DNA of 5,615 nt from a bacterium HR39 (lineage in GTDB: Bacteria > Pseudomonadota > Alphaproteobacteria > Geminicoccales > Geminicoccaceae), in assembly GCA_002898955.1 (NCBI GenBank), contig BEIP01000116.1, positions 1 to 5,615 of the forward strand. Reading direction: 5' to 3'. The notes beneath the pieces were generated by a model. It saw only the letters and a list, made by a program, of their open reading frames with translations. It had not been told where the DNA came from and did no database searches. The first letter of the stretch is position 1. The number at the start of each line of letters is the position of its first letter. Below, piece by piece: positions 1 to 5,615 of this stretch. The translations under genes and the position numbers were made by a program.

Positions 1-771
1 GGCACGCCCGATCAGGGTGAGGCCCGCCTCGCGGGCCAGTTCCACGCCCCAGGCGGTGAACCCCGAGCGCGAGACCAGCACGGGGACGCCCATCTGCACC
101 GTCTTGATCACCATTTCCGAGGTGAGTCGTCCCGTGGTGTAGAAGATCTTGTCGGCGGCGGGGATGCCGTGCAGGAACATGAACCCGGCGATCTTGTCCA
201 CCGCGTTGTGGCGGCCGACGTCCTCCATGTAGAGGAGCACGCGCTCGCGCTCGCACAGGGCGCAGCCGTGGATGGCCCCGGCCTTGAGGTAGAGGGAGGG
301 GGTGGTGTTCACGGCCTTCAGGATGGCGTAGAGCCAGGAGGTGCGGATCTCCGCCTCTTCGGGCAGACGGATCTCATGGAAGCGCTCCATCAGGTCGCCG
401 AACACCGTCCCCTGGGCGCAGCCGGAGGTGCGGATGCGCCGCTCCAGCTTGCGCTGGTAGTCGGTGGCGCGTTTGGTACGCACCACCACCACGTCGAGCT
501 CCTCGTCGTGGTCGATGCCGGTGATCTCGTCGTCCGGCCGCAGCATGTTCTGGTTGAGCAGGAACCCGACGGCGAGGTATTCCGGATGGTCGCCGATGGT
601 CATCACCGTAACGATCTCCTGATCGTTGAGGAAGATCGTCAGCGGCCGCTCGTGCACCACGTGCACCTCCACCGGCCGGCCCTCGTGGTCGACGCCGCGC
701 ACCGCACGCGTCAGACGCGGGTCGTCGGGATCCGGCAGGAGCGGCAGGCGCGGTGCGGCGGTCTCCCTCAT
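1..771 (-). CDS. fdhD: Formate dehydrogenase accessory sulfurtransferase FdhD (5' part, C-terminus off the window)
   Basis: FdhD moves sulfur from the cysteine desulfurase IscS to the molybdenum/tungsten bis-MGD cofactor, a step needed for active formate dehydrogenase; it acts in the cytoplasm. The frame stays open for 257 codons to the left edge. Family hallmarks seen: the TIGDHPEYLAVGFLLN block (residues 58-73), the active-site cysteine stretch RTSGCAQGTVFGD (114-126, Cys118), the near-invariant MEDVGRHNAVDKIAG (182-196), and TTGRLTSEMVIK followed by VSRSG (212-237). The family is usually about 260-285 residues, so roughly the last 10-25 are missing. The ATG start has a GGGAGG Shine-Dalgarno 8 nt upstream, and the ATG nearer to it is out of frame and stops after three codons. 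Where E. coli FdhD has a Cys-x-x-Cys pair, this protein reads CAQG, with only the first cysteine; a second pair, CALC, sits at 170-173. The identification is secure; no formate dehydrogenase gene is visible here. Confidence 0.95.
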   Translation of the reverse strand, partial: MRETAAPRLPLLPDPDDPRLTRAVRGVDHEGRPVEVHVVHERPLTIFLNDQEIVTVMTIGDHPEYLAVGFLLNQNMLRPDDEITGIDHDEELDVVVVRTKRATDYQRKLERRIRTSGCAQGTVFGDLMERFHEIRLPEEAEIRTSWLYAILKAVNTTPSLYLKAGAIHGCALCERERVLLYMEDVGRHNAVDKIAGFMFLHGIPAADKIFYTTGRLTSEMVIKTVQMGVPVLVSRSGFTAWGVELAREAGLTLIGRA

Positions 772-779
772 GGCGGCAT

Positions 780-785
780 CCTCCC
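780..785 (-). promoter_or_regulatory. Shine-Dalgarno of fdhD
   Basis: GGGAGG on the minus strand, 8 nt before the fdhD ATG (771-769). It decides the fdhD start and lies in the roughly 26-bp gap between the two divergent genes. Confidence 0.75.
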
Positions 786-797
786 GCGGGGTCGGGG

Positions 798-2588
798 ATG
801 AGCATGGCGGCGCGCGGGCGGAAGTCGAGTGCCCCACGCCGATCGAAGCCGGCGGGCGACGGACGGCGGGCTGCCGCGAGGCGCACGGGGGACCCGGCGG
901 CCGGTCGCGCCCGCCTCGCCCGGCTCGCCGGACGGACGGCGAGCGTGGTCCTCGGAGCACTCGTCCTGGTGGTGCTCGTCCTCCTCCTGCTGCCACCGCC
1001 CGCCCGGCTCCTCGATCCGGCCGGCGGGCCGGCCGCACCGGGCCTCGTGCTGCGCGCCGCGGACGGCAGCACGCTGCTCGCCGAAGACCCGGCCCCGGGC
1101 CCTCCCGCCGACCCGCCGTCCCTCGTGCGCGCCGCCTTCGAGGCCGCCCTCGGCGAGCTCCCGCGGGGTGTTCCGGCGGTGCTGGGAACGCCCTGCGCGG
1201 ACGGCGGTGCATCGGGACCGCTCTCGCTGCGCCTCGCCGATACCCTGCTCGCGGGCGATCCCGGCTCCTCGCTGCGCTGCCTGCGCGTGCGGCTCGCGGC
1301 GCTGTGGTTCGAGCTGGGCCTGTCCCCCGAGGAGCACCTGCGGGCGTGGCTCGCGCGGGCGCGCATCGGCACCGCCTTCGGCGTGGAGCGGGCGGCGCGC
1401 CGCTACTTCGGCCGGCCGGCGAGGGAGCTCGATCCGCTGCAGGCGGCGATGCTGGCGGGGCTCGCGGGTCTGCCGCCGCATCTCTCGCCCCTCCACACCC
1501 CGGCTACCGCCCGCCGTCGGGCGCGCGAGGTGCTCCTTGCGCTGGCGGCCCGCGGCGTGCTCTCTCCCGCAGAAGCCGAGCGCTGGGCGCGGGCGACGCT
1601 GCATCTCGGACGGTGGCCGGAAAGCGGGCGCGATGCGGTGGATGCCGCCCTGCGCGATCTCGTACGCTTCGGTCCGCCCGCCGGCGAGCTCGTGGCCGAG
1701 ACGGCCGTCGATCCCGCCCTGCAGCGGGCGGTGGAGCGGGCGGTCGCGCGGCACCTCGCCGGCCTGCCGCAGGTGGAGGCGGCGGTGGTGGTGCTGGATC
1801 CCGGGGGGCAGATCGCGGCGCTGTTCGGCGGACGCGCGCGCATCGGCCCGAACCGGGCGCTGGATCTGCCCCGCCAGCCCGGATCCGCGTTCAAGCTCCT
1901 GGTCTATGCCGCCGCGCTCGAGGCCGGCTGGCGGCCCGACGATCCGATCGAGGATGCGCCCGTCGTGATCGACGGCTGGAGCCCGGGCAATGTCGACGGG
2001 CGCTTCCACGGCACCGTCACGCTGGAGCGGGCCTTCGCGCATTCCTACAACGCCGCGGCGGTGCGCCTGCAGGAGAGAGTGGGTCGTGCGCGGATCGTCC
2101 GCCTCGCCCGGGCGCTCGGCATCCGCGCACCGCTCGCCCCTCTCCCCTCCCTCGCCCTCGGCACCCGGGAGCTCACGCCGCTGGAGCTGGCCCGGGCCAC
2201 CTGGGCGCTGGTGCACGGACGCACCACCACCGCGCCCACCGTCGTGCGGGTGTGGGAGGCCGGTCGCCGCGCGTTCGAGACGGCCGAGGCCGGAGCCGCC
2301 GTGCCGGTCAGCCGGGGGACGCGCGAATCCCTGAAGCGCATGATGCGCGCGGCCGTGCGCTCCGGCACCGCCCGCGAGGCGGCCGTGCCGGGCCTCGACG
2401 TCGGGGCCAAGACCGGCACCAGCCAGGACGGCCGCGACGGCTGGATCGCGGGTTTCGCCGGCGACCACGTCATCGCCGTGTGGGTGGGACGGGACGACGC
2501 CCGGCCGGTTCCCGATCTCGCCGGCGGCGGCGTGCCCGCGCGGATCTTCCGTGATGTCGCGGCGTCGCTGACGACACCCGGAAGTTGA
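798..2588 (+). CDS. Class A-like penicillin-binding protein with intact transpeptidase and degenerate GT51 transglycosylase domain
   Basis: Predicted peptidoglycan DD-transpeptidase anchored in the inner membrane, acting in the periplasm. Order (from ATG 798, 596 residues): a basic cytoplasmic tail (1-45); one membrane anchor (about 48-67); a GT51-like region (about 107-275); a transpeptidase domain (about 305-575). The transpeptidase motifs are complete: SAFK (363-366, nucleophile Ser363), SYN (416-418), KTGTS (538-542), plus a GGGVPARIFRD end block as in PBP1A/1C. The second half of GT51 is recognisable (FGVERAARRYFG 194-205, AAMLAGLAGLP 216-226), but the usual EDxxF glutamate aligns with Leu118, the STITQQLAKN block is GASGPLSLRLAD, the RKxxE glutamate aligns with Val, and ExYLN is RAWLA. 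It is probably a transpeptidase only. It lacks the extra C-terminal domain of E. coli PBP1C and is shorter. The start is uncertain: GTG 753 (overlapping fdhD), ATG 798 or ATG 804 (GGGGA 5 nt upstream). No partner gene is adjacent on this strand. Confidence 0.88.
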   Translation: MSMAARGRKSSAPRRSKPAGDGRRAAARRTGDPAAGRARLARLAGRTASVVLGALVLVVLVLLLLPPPARLLDPAGGPAAPGLVLRAADGSTLLAEDPAPGPPADPPSLVRAAFEAALGELPRGVPAVLGTPCADGGASGPLSLRLADTLLAGDPGSSLRCLRVRLAALWFELGLSPEEHLRAWLARARIGTAFGVERAARRYFGRPARELDPLQAAMLAGLAGLPPHLSPLHTPATARRRAREVLLALAARGVLSPAEAERWARATLHLGRWPESGRDAVDAALRDLVRFGPPAGELVAETAVDPALQRAVERAVARHLAGLPQVEAAVVVLDPGGQIAALFGGRARIGPNRALDLPRQPGSAFKLLVYAAALEAGWRPDDPIEDAPVVIDGWSPGNVDGRFHGTVTLERAFAHSYNAAAVRLQERVGRARIVRLARALGIRAPLAPLPSLALGTRELTPLELARATWALVHGRTTTAPTVVRVWEAGRRAFETAEAGAAVPVSRGTRESLKRMMRAAVRSGTAREAAVPGLDVGAKTGTSQDGRDGWIAGFAGDHVIAVWVGRDDARPVPDLAGGGVPARIFRDVAASLTTPGS

Positions 2589-2650
2589 ACCGGCGGCGAT
2601 CGGCCGCGGATCCGAAGTTGCATCGCGGTACGCCACCACGCTCTTTCGAC

Positions 2651-2669
2651 TCGACATGTTCCTCGACAT
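2651..2669. repeat. Short direct repeat TCGACAT, possible operator
   Basis: TCGACAT occurs at 2651-2657 and again at 2663-2669, 12 bp start to start, with a further TCGAC just before at 2646-2650. The copies overlap the candidate -35 element and spacer, where a regulator could bind. The repeats are short, so this is weak. Confidence 0.25.
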
Positions 2670-2678
2670 CGGTACAAA
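2651..2678 (+). promoter_or_regulatory. Possible sigma-70-type promoter for the glycan/regB operon
   Basis: TCGACA (2651-2656) and TACAAA (2673-2678) are separated by 16 bp, matching TTGACA/TATAAT at 5 and 4 of 6 positions. It would give a leader of roughly 85 nt before the sugar transferase ATG. It lies in the AT-richest stretch of the gap, but in an unknown GC-rich organism the match may be chance. Confidence 0.25.
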
Positions 2679-2769
2679 AGTACGACGTGCGGACCTGCGC
2701 GCGGTCACGAACGGTACGACCCGTGATGGGCGCACGCGAACGTCGTGGACAATTGCAGATTGAGCCGAG

Positions 2770-4113
2770 ATGGGCCGCACGTGGAGATGGCTGGGTCTGT
2801 GGCTGGCGGACGCCGTGCTGGCGGCGGCCGTCGTCTACGCCTTCTACTTCCTGCGCTATGCCGACGCGGAGGCATGGGCGCGGGAGGTGATGCGCTACGC
2901 ACCCCATGCTCTGCTCTTCGCCGGTGCCCTCACCCTGGCGGTGGCGGCCTGCGGCGGCTACGAACCGAGGGTGGTGCGAAGCGGCAGCCTCACCCTCTCG
3001 CGGCTGCTGATGGCGAGCGGCCTCGCCCTGCTGGCCCTCGCCTTCGTCGGGTTCCTGCTGCGGGATCTGCTGCTGTGGCGCAGCGCGGTGCTGCCGGCGC
3101 TGGGCCTGTCCGCGGCCCTGCTCTGGCTGGTGCGCATGGTGTTTTCCCGGCTCCACGCCGCTCCGGCCGTGGCCCGGCGGGTGGCGGCCATCGGCGACGA
3201 GCCCTTCCTCTCGCGCCTTCGGGCGATCGCCGCGGAGGGTTCCTTCCTGCTGACGGAAGCGCGCGCGCTTGCGGAGGTGCTGGAGCTGGACGCGGACTCG
3301 GCGCGCGCCTTCGCCGACCGCCTCGCCGCGACGGGCGTCGATGAGCTGGTGGTGGCCGCACGTGACCGCCGCGGCCGTCTGCCGCTCGAGCTGCTCATGC
3401 AGGCACGGCTGCGCGGCATCCGGGTGGCCGACTACGCCGAAGTGTTCGAGCGCGAGACCGGACGGGTGGACCTCGATGCCGTGCGTCCGAGCTGGTTCGT
3501 CTTCTCGGAGGGCTTCGAGGGAACGCGGCTCGAGCACTTCGCCAAGCGCCTCTTCGACCTCTGCGCGGCGCTGACGCTCCTCGTCCTGACCGCTCCACTG
3601 CTGGTCCTCGCCTGCCTCGCCATCTGGCTGGAGGACGGGCGGCCCGTCTTCCACGTACAGGAGCGGGTCGGGCTCGGCGGCGCTCCGTTCCGGCTCGTCA
3701 AGCTGCGCACCATGCGCAGGGACGCCGAGAGGGACGGTCCGCGCTACGCGGCCGAAAACGATCCGCGGACCACCCGCGTCGGCCGCATCCTGCGCCGCTT
3801 CCGCATCGACGAACTGCCGCAGCTCTTCCACGTGCTGGCCGGCGAGATGAGCTTCGTCGGCCCGCGTCCCGAGCGCCCCGAGTTCGTACGGGAACTCTCG
3901 CGCGTGCTGCCCTGGTTCGAGCAGCGCCACCGGGTCAAACCGGGCCTTGCCGGCTGGGCCCAGCTCAACGCCCCCTACGCGGCGGACATCGAGACGGCGC
4001 GGCTCAAGCTCGAATACGACCTCTACTACCTCAAGCACTGGAGTCTGGCCTTCGACCTCGCCATTCTGCTGCGCACCTTCCAGGTGGTGGTGTGGGGCAA
4101 CGGTGTGCGCTGA
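2770..4113 (+). CDS. Membrane sugar transferase (polyprenyl glycosylphosphotransferase), PEP-CTERM/XrtA-associated TIGR03013-like
   Basis: Initiating enzyme of glycan synthesis: transfers a sugar-1-phosphate from a nucleotide sugar to undecaprenyl phosphate at the inner membrane. It has 447 residues, close to the family's usual 450-480. Four N-terminal membrane helices (about 7-29, 45-62, 79-98, 105-124) precede a Rossmann-like region (about 135-235), then a membrane segment (263-287) and the bacterial sugar transferase domain. Motifs of that domain: KRLFDL (259-264), [17 protein letters not shown] (291-307), KLRTM (311-315), RIDELPQ (345-351), [13 protein letters not shown] (360-372). [19 protein letters not shown] (191-209), [11 protein letters not shown] (239-249) and the ending [11 protein letters not shown]...GNGVR resemble the TIGR03013 subfamily from memory, which accompanies the XrtA exosortase; no exosortase is in the window. 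ATG 2770 is the first start after an in-frame TGA at 2761; its ribosome site is weak. The 3' end overlaps the next gene by 11 nt. Confidence 0.92.
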   Translation: MGRTWRWLGLWLADAVLAAAVVYAFYFLRYADAEAWAREVMRYAPHALLFAGALTLAVAACGGYEPRVVRSGSLTLSRLLMASGLALLALAFVGFLLRDLLLWRSAVLPALGLSAALLWLVRMVFSRLHAAPAVARRVAAIGDEPFLSRLRAIAAEGSFLLTEARALAEVLELDADSARAFADRLAATGVDELVVAARDRRGRLPLELLMQARLRGIRVADYAEVFERETGRVDLDAVRPSWFVFSEGFEGTRLEHFAKRLFDLCAALTLLVLTAPLLVLACLAIWLEDGRPVFHVQERVGLGGAPFRLVKLRTMRRDAERDGPRYAAENDPRTTRVGRILRRFRIDELPQLFHVLAGEMSFVGPRPERPEFVRELSRVLPWFEQRHRVKPGLAGWAQLNAPYAADIETARLKLEYDLYYLKHWSLAFDLAILLRTFQVVVWGNGVR

Positions 4114-5275
4114 GCGGCCGCGGGTCCTCCACGTCTTCCCCACCTTCGCCGTCGGCGGGGCGCAGCGGGTCGCCGCGGCGGTGATGCGGGCGAGCGCACA
4201 TCTGTTCGAGCACCACGTGCTGGCCCTCGACGGCCGCTTCGAGGCGGCGCGCGGACTGGACGGGATCGCGCTCCACGACGGCCGCGCCTTCCCGACGCTG
4301 CGGGCACGGCGGAGGTTCCTGCGCGAGGGCGGCTTCGCCCTGCTGGTCACCTGCAACTGGGGCAGCTTCGACTGGGTCCTCGCCGCCCACCTGCCCTTCA
4401 CCCTGCTCCCCCACGTCCACAGCGAGCACGGCTTCGGCCCCGACGAGGCGCGCCGCCGCCACCTGCGCAGGGACTTCGCCCGGGCGGTGCTGCTGCGGCG
4501 GGCCCGGGCGCTGCTCGTGCCCTCCCGCACCCTCGTCCGCATCGCCCGCCGCGGCTGGGGTCTGCCGCGCCGTCTGGTGCGTTACGTTCCGAACGGCGTG
4601 CCGCTCCTGCCGCCGGCCGAGCCGGAAAGACGCAAGGACGGCACCGTGGTCGTCGGCGTGGTGGCGCCGCTGCGGCCGGAAAAGCGCATCGACCGGCTGA
4701 TCGAGGCGCTGGCGCTGCTGCCGCCGGAGCCCGCGGTGCGCCTCGAGATCGCCGGGGACGGACCCGAACGCCCGCGGCTCGGGGCGCTCGCCGCACGGCT
4801 CGGCGTGGCCGATCGCGTGACCTTGCTCGGGCACCGCGAGGACGTCGCGTCGGTGCTTCGCCGCTTCGACGTCTTCGCCCTCGCCTCCGACACCGAGCAG
4901 CGGCCGCTGTCGCTGCTGGAAGCGGCGATGGCGGGTCTTCCGGTGGTGGCGCGCGACGTGGGGGATGTGCGCCTTATGGTCGCACCCGCGAACCGGTCCT
5001 ATATCGTTTCGGGTGGCACCGCCCGCGAGCTGGCCGCAGCGCTCGCCGAGCTCGTCCGGGACGCCGCCCGTCGCGCGCGCCTCGGGGCGGAGAACCGGTC
5101 CTTCGCCCTGCGCTTCCACCGCGAGGAAGCCATGGTGCGCCGATGGATCGGCGTCCTGTTGCGGGCGCTCGGGACGGAGGACCATGCCGGGCCTGCAGTC
5201 GACCCTGGCCGCCGTGCGATGGCCGGATGCGGCGCGCTTCCTGCGCGCGCTGCGGCGGTTCCTCGTCGCGGATGA
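4103..5275 (+). CDS. Glycosyltransferase, GT4-type GT-B fold
   Basis: Predicted cytoplasmic retaining glycosyltransferase using a nucleotide sugar, probably extending the lipid-linked sugar made by the upstream enzyme. It has 390 residues, normal for the family. The N-terminal domain opens with VLHVFPTFAVGGAQRV (8-23), with the usual Gly-Gly acceptor/donor loop. YVPNGV (161-166) marks the inter-domain region. The C-terminal domain has RPEK (191-194), LEIAGDGPE (214-222) and the E-x7-E motif (Glu265, Glu273) followed by AAMAGLPVVARDVGD. GTG 4103 is chosen because GGGG lies 5 nt upstream, it overlaps the preceding stop by 11 nt as in coupled translation, and the family match begins within ten residues. 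Family-like sequence ends near residue 355. The last 30 residues (from 361) are read out of frame across the start of regB and look like a tail acquired by overrun. The sugar and linkage cannot be told from sequence. Confidence 0.9.
   Translation: MCAERPRVLHVFPTFAVGGAQRVAAAVMRASAHLFEHHVLALDGRFEAARGLDGIALHDGRAFPTLRARRRFLREGGFALLVTCNWGSFDWVLAAHLPFTLLPHVHSEHGFGPDEARRRHLRRDFARAVLLRRARALLVPSRTLVRIARRGWGLPRRLVRYVPNGVPLLPPAEPERRKDGTVVVGVVAPLRPEKRIDRLIEALALLPPEPAVRLEIAGDGPERPRLGALAARLGVADRVTLLGHREDVASVLRRFDVFALASDTEQRPLSLLEAAMAGLPVVARDVGDVRLMVAPANRSYIVSGGTARELAAALAELVRDAARRARLGAENRSFALRFHREEAMVRRWIGVLLRALGTEDHAGPAVDPGRRAMAGCGALPARAAAVPRRG
5176..5180 (+). promoter_or_regulatory. Shine-Dalgarno of the regB-like gene
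   Basis: GGAGG located 3 nt before ATG 5184, inside the end of the glycosyltransferase gene. The spacing is short, but it is the best ribosome site near the RegB reading frame and supports a start inside the upstream gene. Confidence 0.55.
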
Positions 5276-5615
5276 GACCGGCCTTCTCGCCGACCACGGG
5301 CGCGTCGGCCACTACACCCTCGCCGTCACCCGCTGGGTGGCCGTGGTCGGTCAGCTCTTCGCGGTGCTCTTCGTCCATTTCTCGCTCGAGATCCCGCTGC
5401 CGCTCGCGTGGCTGCTGCCCGCCATCGCGCTCTCCATCGCCCTCAACCTCGCACTCGGACTGCTGCTGGGCTGGCCGACACTGCTGGCGGAGCGGGCGGT
5501 CGGCGTACTGCTCTCCTTCGACGTGCTCCAGCTCGCCTAGCTGCTGTTCTTCACCGGCGGCCTCACCAACCCCTTCGCGGTGCTGATGCTGGTGCCGGTG
5601 GCGCTCGCGGCCGGC
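5184..5615 (+). pseudogene. regB: RegB/PrrB-type redox-sensing histidine kinase, N-terminal part, interrupted by in-frame TAG
   Basis: RegB (PrrB) is a membrane sensor kinase that reads redox state through bound quinone and a redox cysteine and phosphorylates RegA/PrrA. From ATG 5184 the frame gives a 45-residue cytoplasmic lead, then membrane segments at about 50-66 (after TRWVAVVGQ, a family-typical opening), 74-95 and 105-122, and a fourth from about 132. After 118 codons an in-frame TAG (5538-5540) interrupts LQLA-stop-LLFFTGGLTNPF. The frame then continues without a shift through the GGxxNPF quinone-binding heptapeptide (GGLTNPF, 5556-5576) to the window edge. The kinase domain would lie beyond the edge. 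Read as written, only a 118-residue membrane stub would be made. A real nonsense mutation, a base-call error and stop-codon readthrough or reassignment are all possible. The start lies 92 nt inside the glycosyltransferase gene. Family assignment is strong; status as a broken gene is uncertain. Confidence 0.82.

Larger units (their letters stand above)
2589..2769. other. Intergenic region, AT-richer than its surroundings
   Basis: The only sizeable non-coding gap in the window, between the penicillin-binding protein stop and the sugar transferase start. Its base composition is visibly less GC-rich than the flanking genes. It holds a small GCGGC/GCCGC hairpin (2593-2607) without a T-tract, a TCGACAT direct repeat and one promoter-like pair. 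I see no convincing small gene. An in-frame TGA at 2761-2763 shows that the downstream reading frame cannot extend into it. Confidence 0.7.

Noticed and set aside
753..797. N-terminal extension of the penicillin-binding protein from GTG 753
   Set aside because: It would overlap the fdhD start head to head, has no good ribosome site, and the 15 extra residues show no family character; ATG 798 or 804 is more likely, though this is not proven.
169..801. Plus-strand open frame across fdhD, rich in His and Val
   Set aside because: It is the complement of the fdhD coding frame; the minus strand carries the conserved FdhD motifs.
2129..2160. Pyrimidine-rich tract inside the penicillin-binding protein gene
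   Set aside because: It encodes a Pro/Leu/Ala-rich stretch of the transpeptidase domain in frame and is explained by codon use.
2593..2607. GCGGC/GCCGC hairpin just after the penicillin-binding protein stop, as a terminator
   Set aside because: The stem is only 5 bp and no T-run follows, so it does not qualify as an intrinsic terminator; such short stems are common in GC-rich DNA.
2672..2683. GTAC-AAAA-GTAC inverted repeat
   Set aside because: Only four palindromic base pairs on each side, with no extension; too short to claim as a site.
768..2780. Another long minus-strand open frame across the penicillin-binding protein
   Set aside because: It is antisense to a gene with intact SxxK, SxN and KTG motifs and is low-complexity in composition; it is a GC-driven shadow.
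2470..4542. A very long open frame on the minus strand across the sugar transferase and glycosyltransferase
   Set aside because: It is rich in Arg, Gln, Glu and Pro with no domain-like pattern and lies antisense to two clearly recognisable genes; such shadows are expected where GC content is this high.

Overview
The window is very GC-rich and densely coded. Its Ala/Arg-rich proteins, the third-position GC bias, a RegB/PrrB-type sensor kinase and an FdhD with a proteobacterial-type cysteine arrangement all suggest a high-GC proteobacterium. My guess is a gammaproteobacterial chemolithotroph or a relative, but nothing here fixes the taxon. No tRNA, rRNA, CRISPR array or mobile element is visible.

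Layout. (1) 1-771, minus strand: the 5' part of fdhD, the sulfurtransferase that activates formate dehydrogenases; its C-terminus lies beyond the left edge. (2) 798-2588, plus strand, diverging from fdhD across only about 26 bp: a class A-like penicillin-binding protein. Its transpeptidase motifs are intact (SAFK, SYN, KTGTS), but its GT51 transglycosylase domain has lost the catalytic glutamates and other signature residues. (3) 2589-2769: an AT-richer intergenic region with a possible promoter and a short TCGACAT direct repeat. (4) 2770-4113, 4103-5275 and 5184 onward: a tightly overlapping plus-strand operon. It encodes a membrane sugar transferase of the PEP-CTERM/XrtA-associated type (TIGR03013-like), a GT4-type glycosyltransferase, and a RegB/PrrB redox-sensor histidine kinase cut by an in-frame TAG and by the right edge.

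How they fit together (inference): the sugar transferase would load the first sugar phosphate onto a polyprenyl carrier at the inner membrane, and the GT4 enzyme would add a following sugar, giving an exopolysaccharide or similar surface glycan. The RegB homologue overlaps the glycosyltransferase and may be co-transcribed for convenience rather than for shared function. FdhD and the penicillin-binding protein are separate units sharing a very compact divergent start region.

The points most worth a second look are the degenerate transglycosylase domain, the amber codon just before the quinone-binding motif of RegB, and the 92-nt overlap between the glycosyltransferase and regB.
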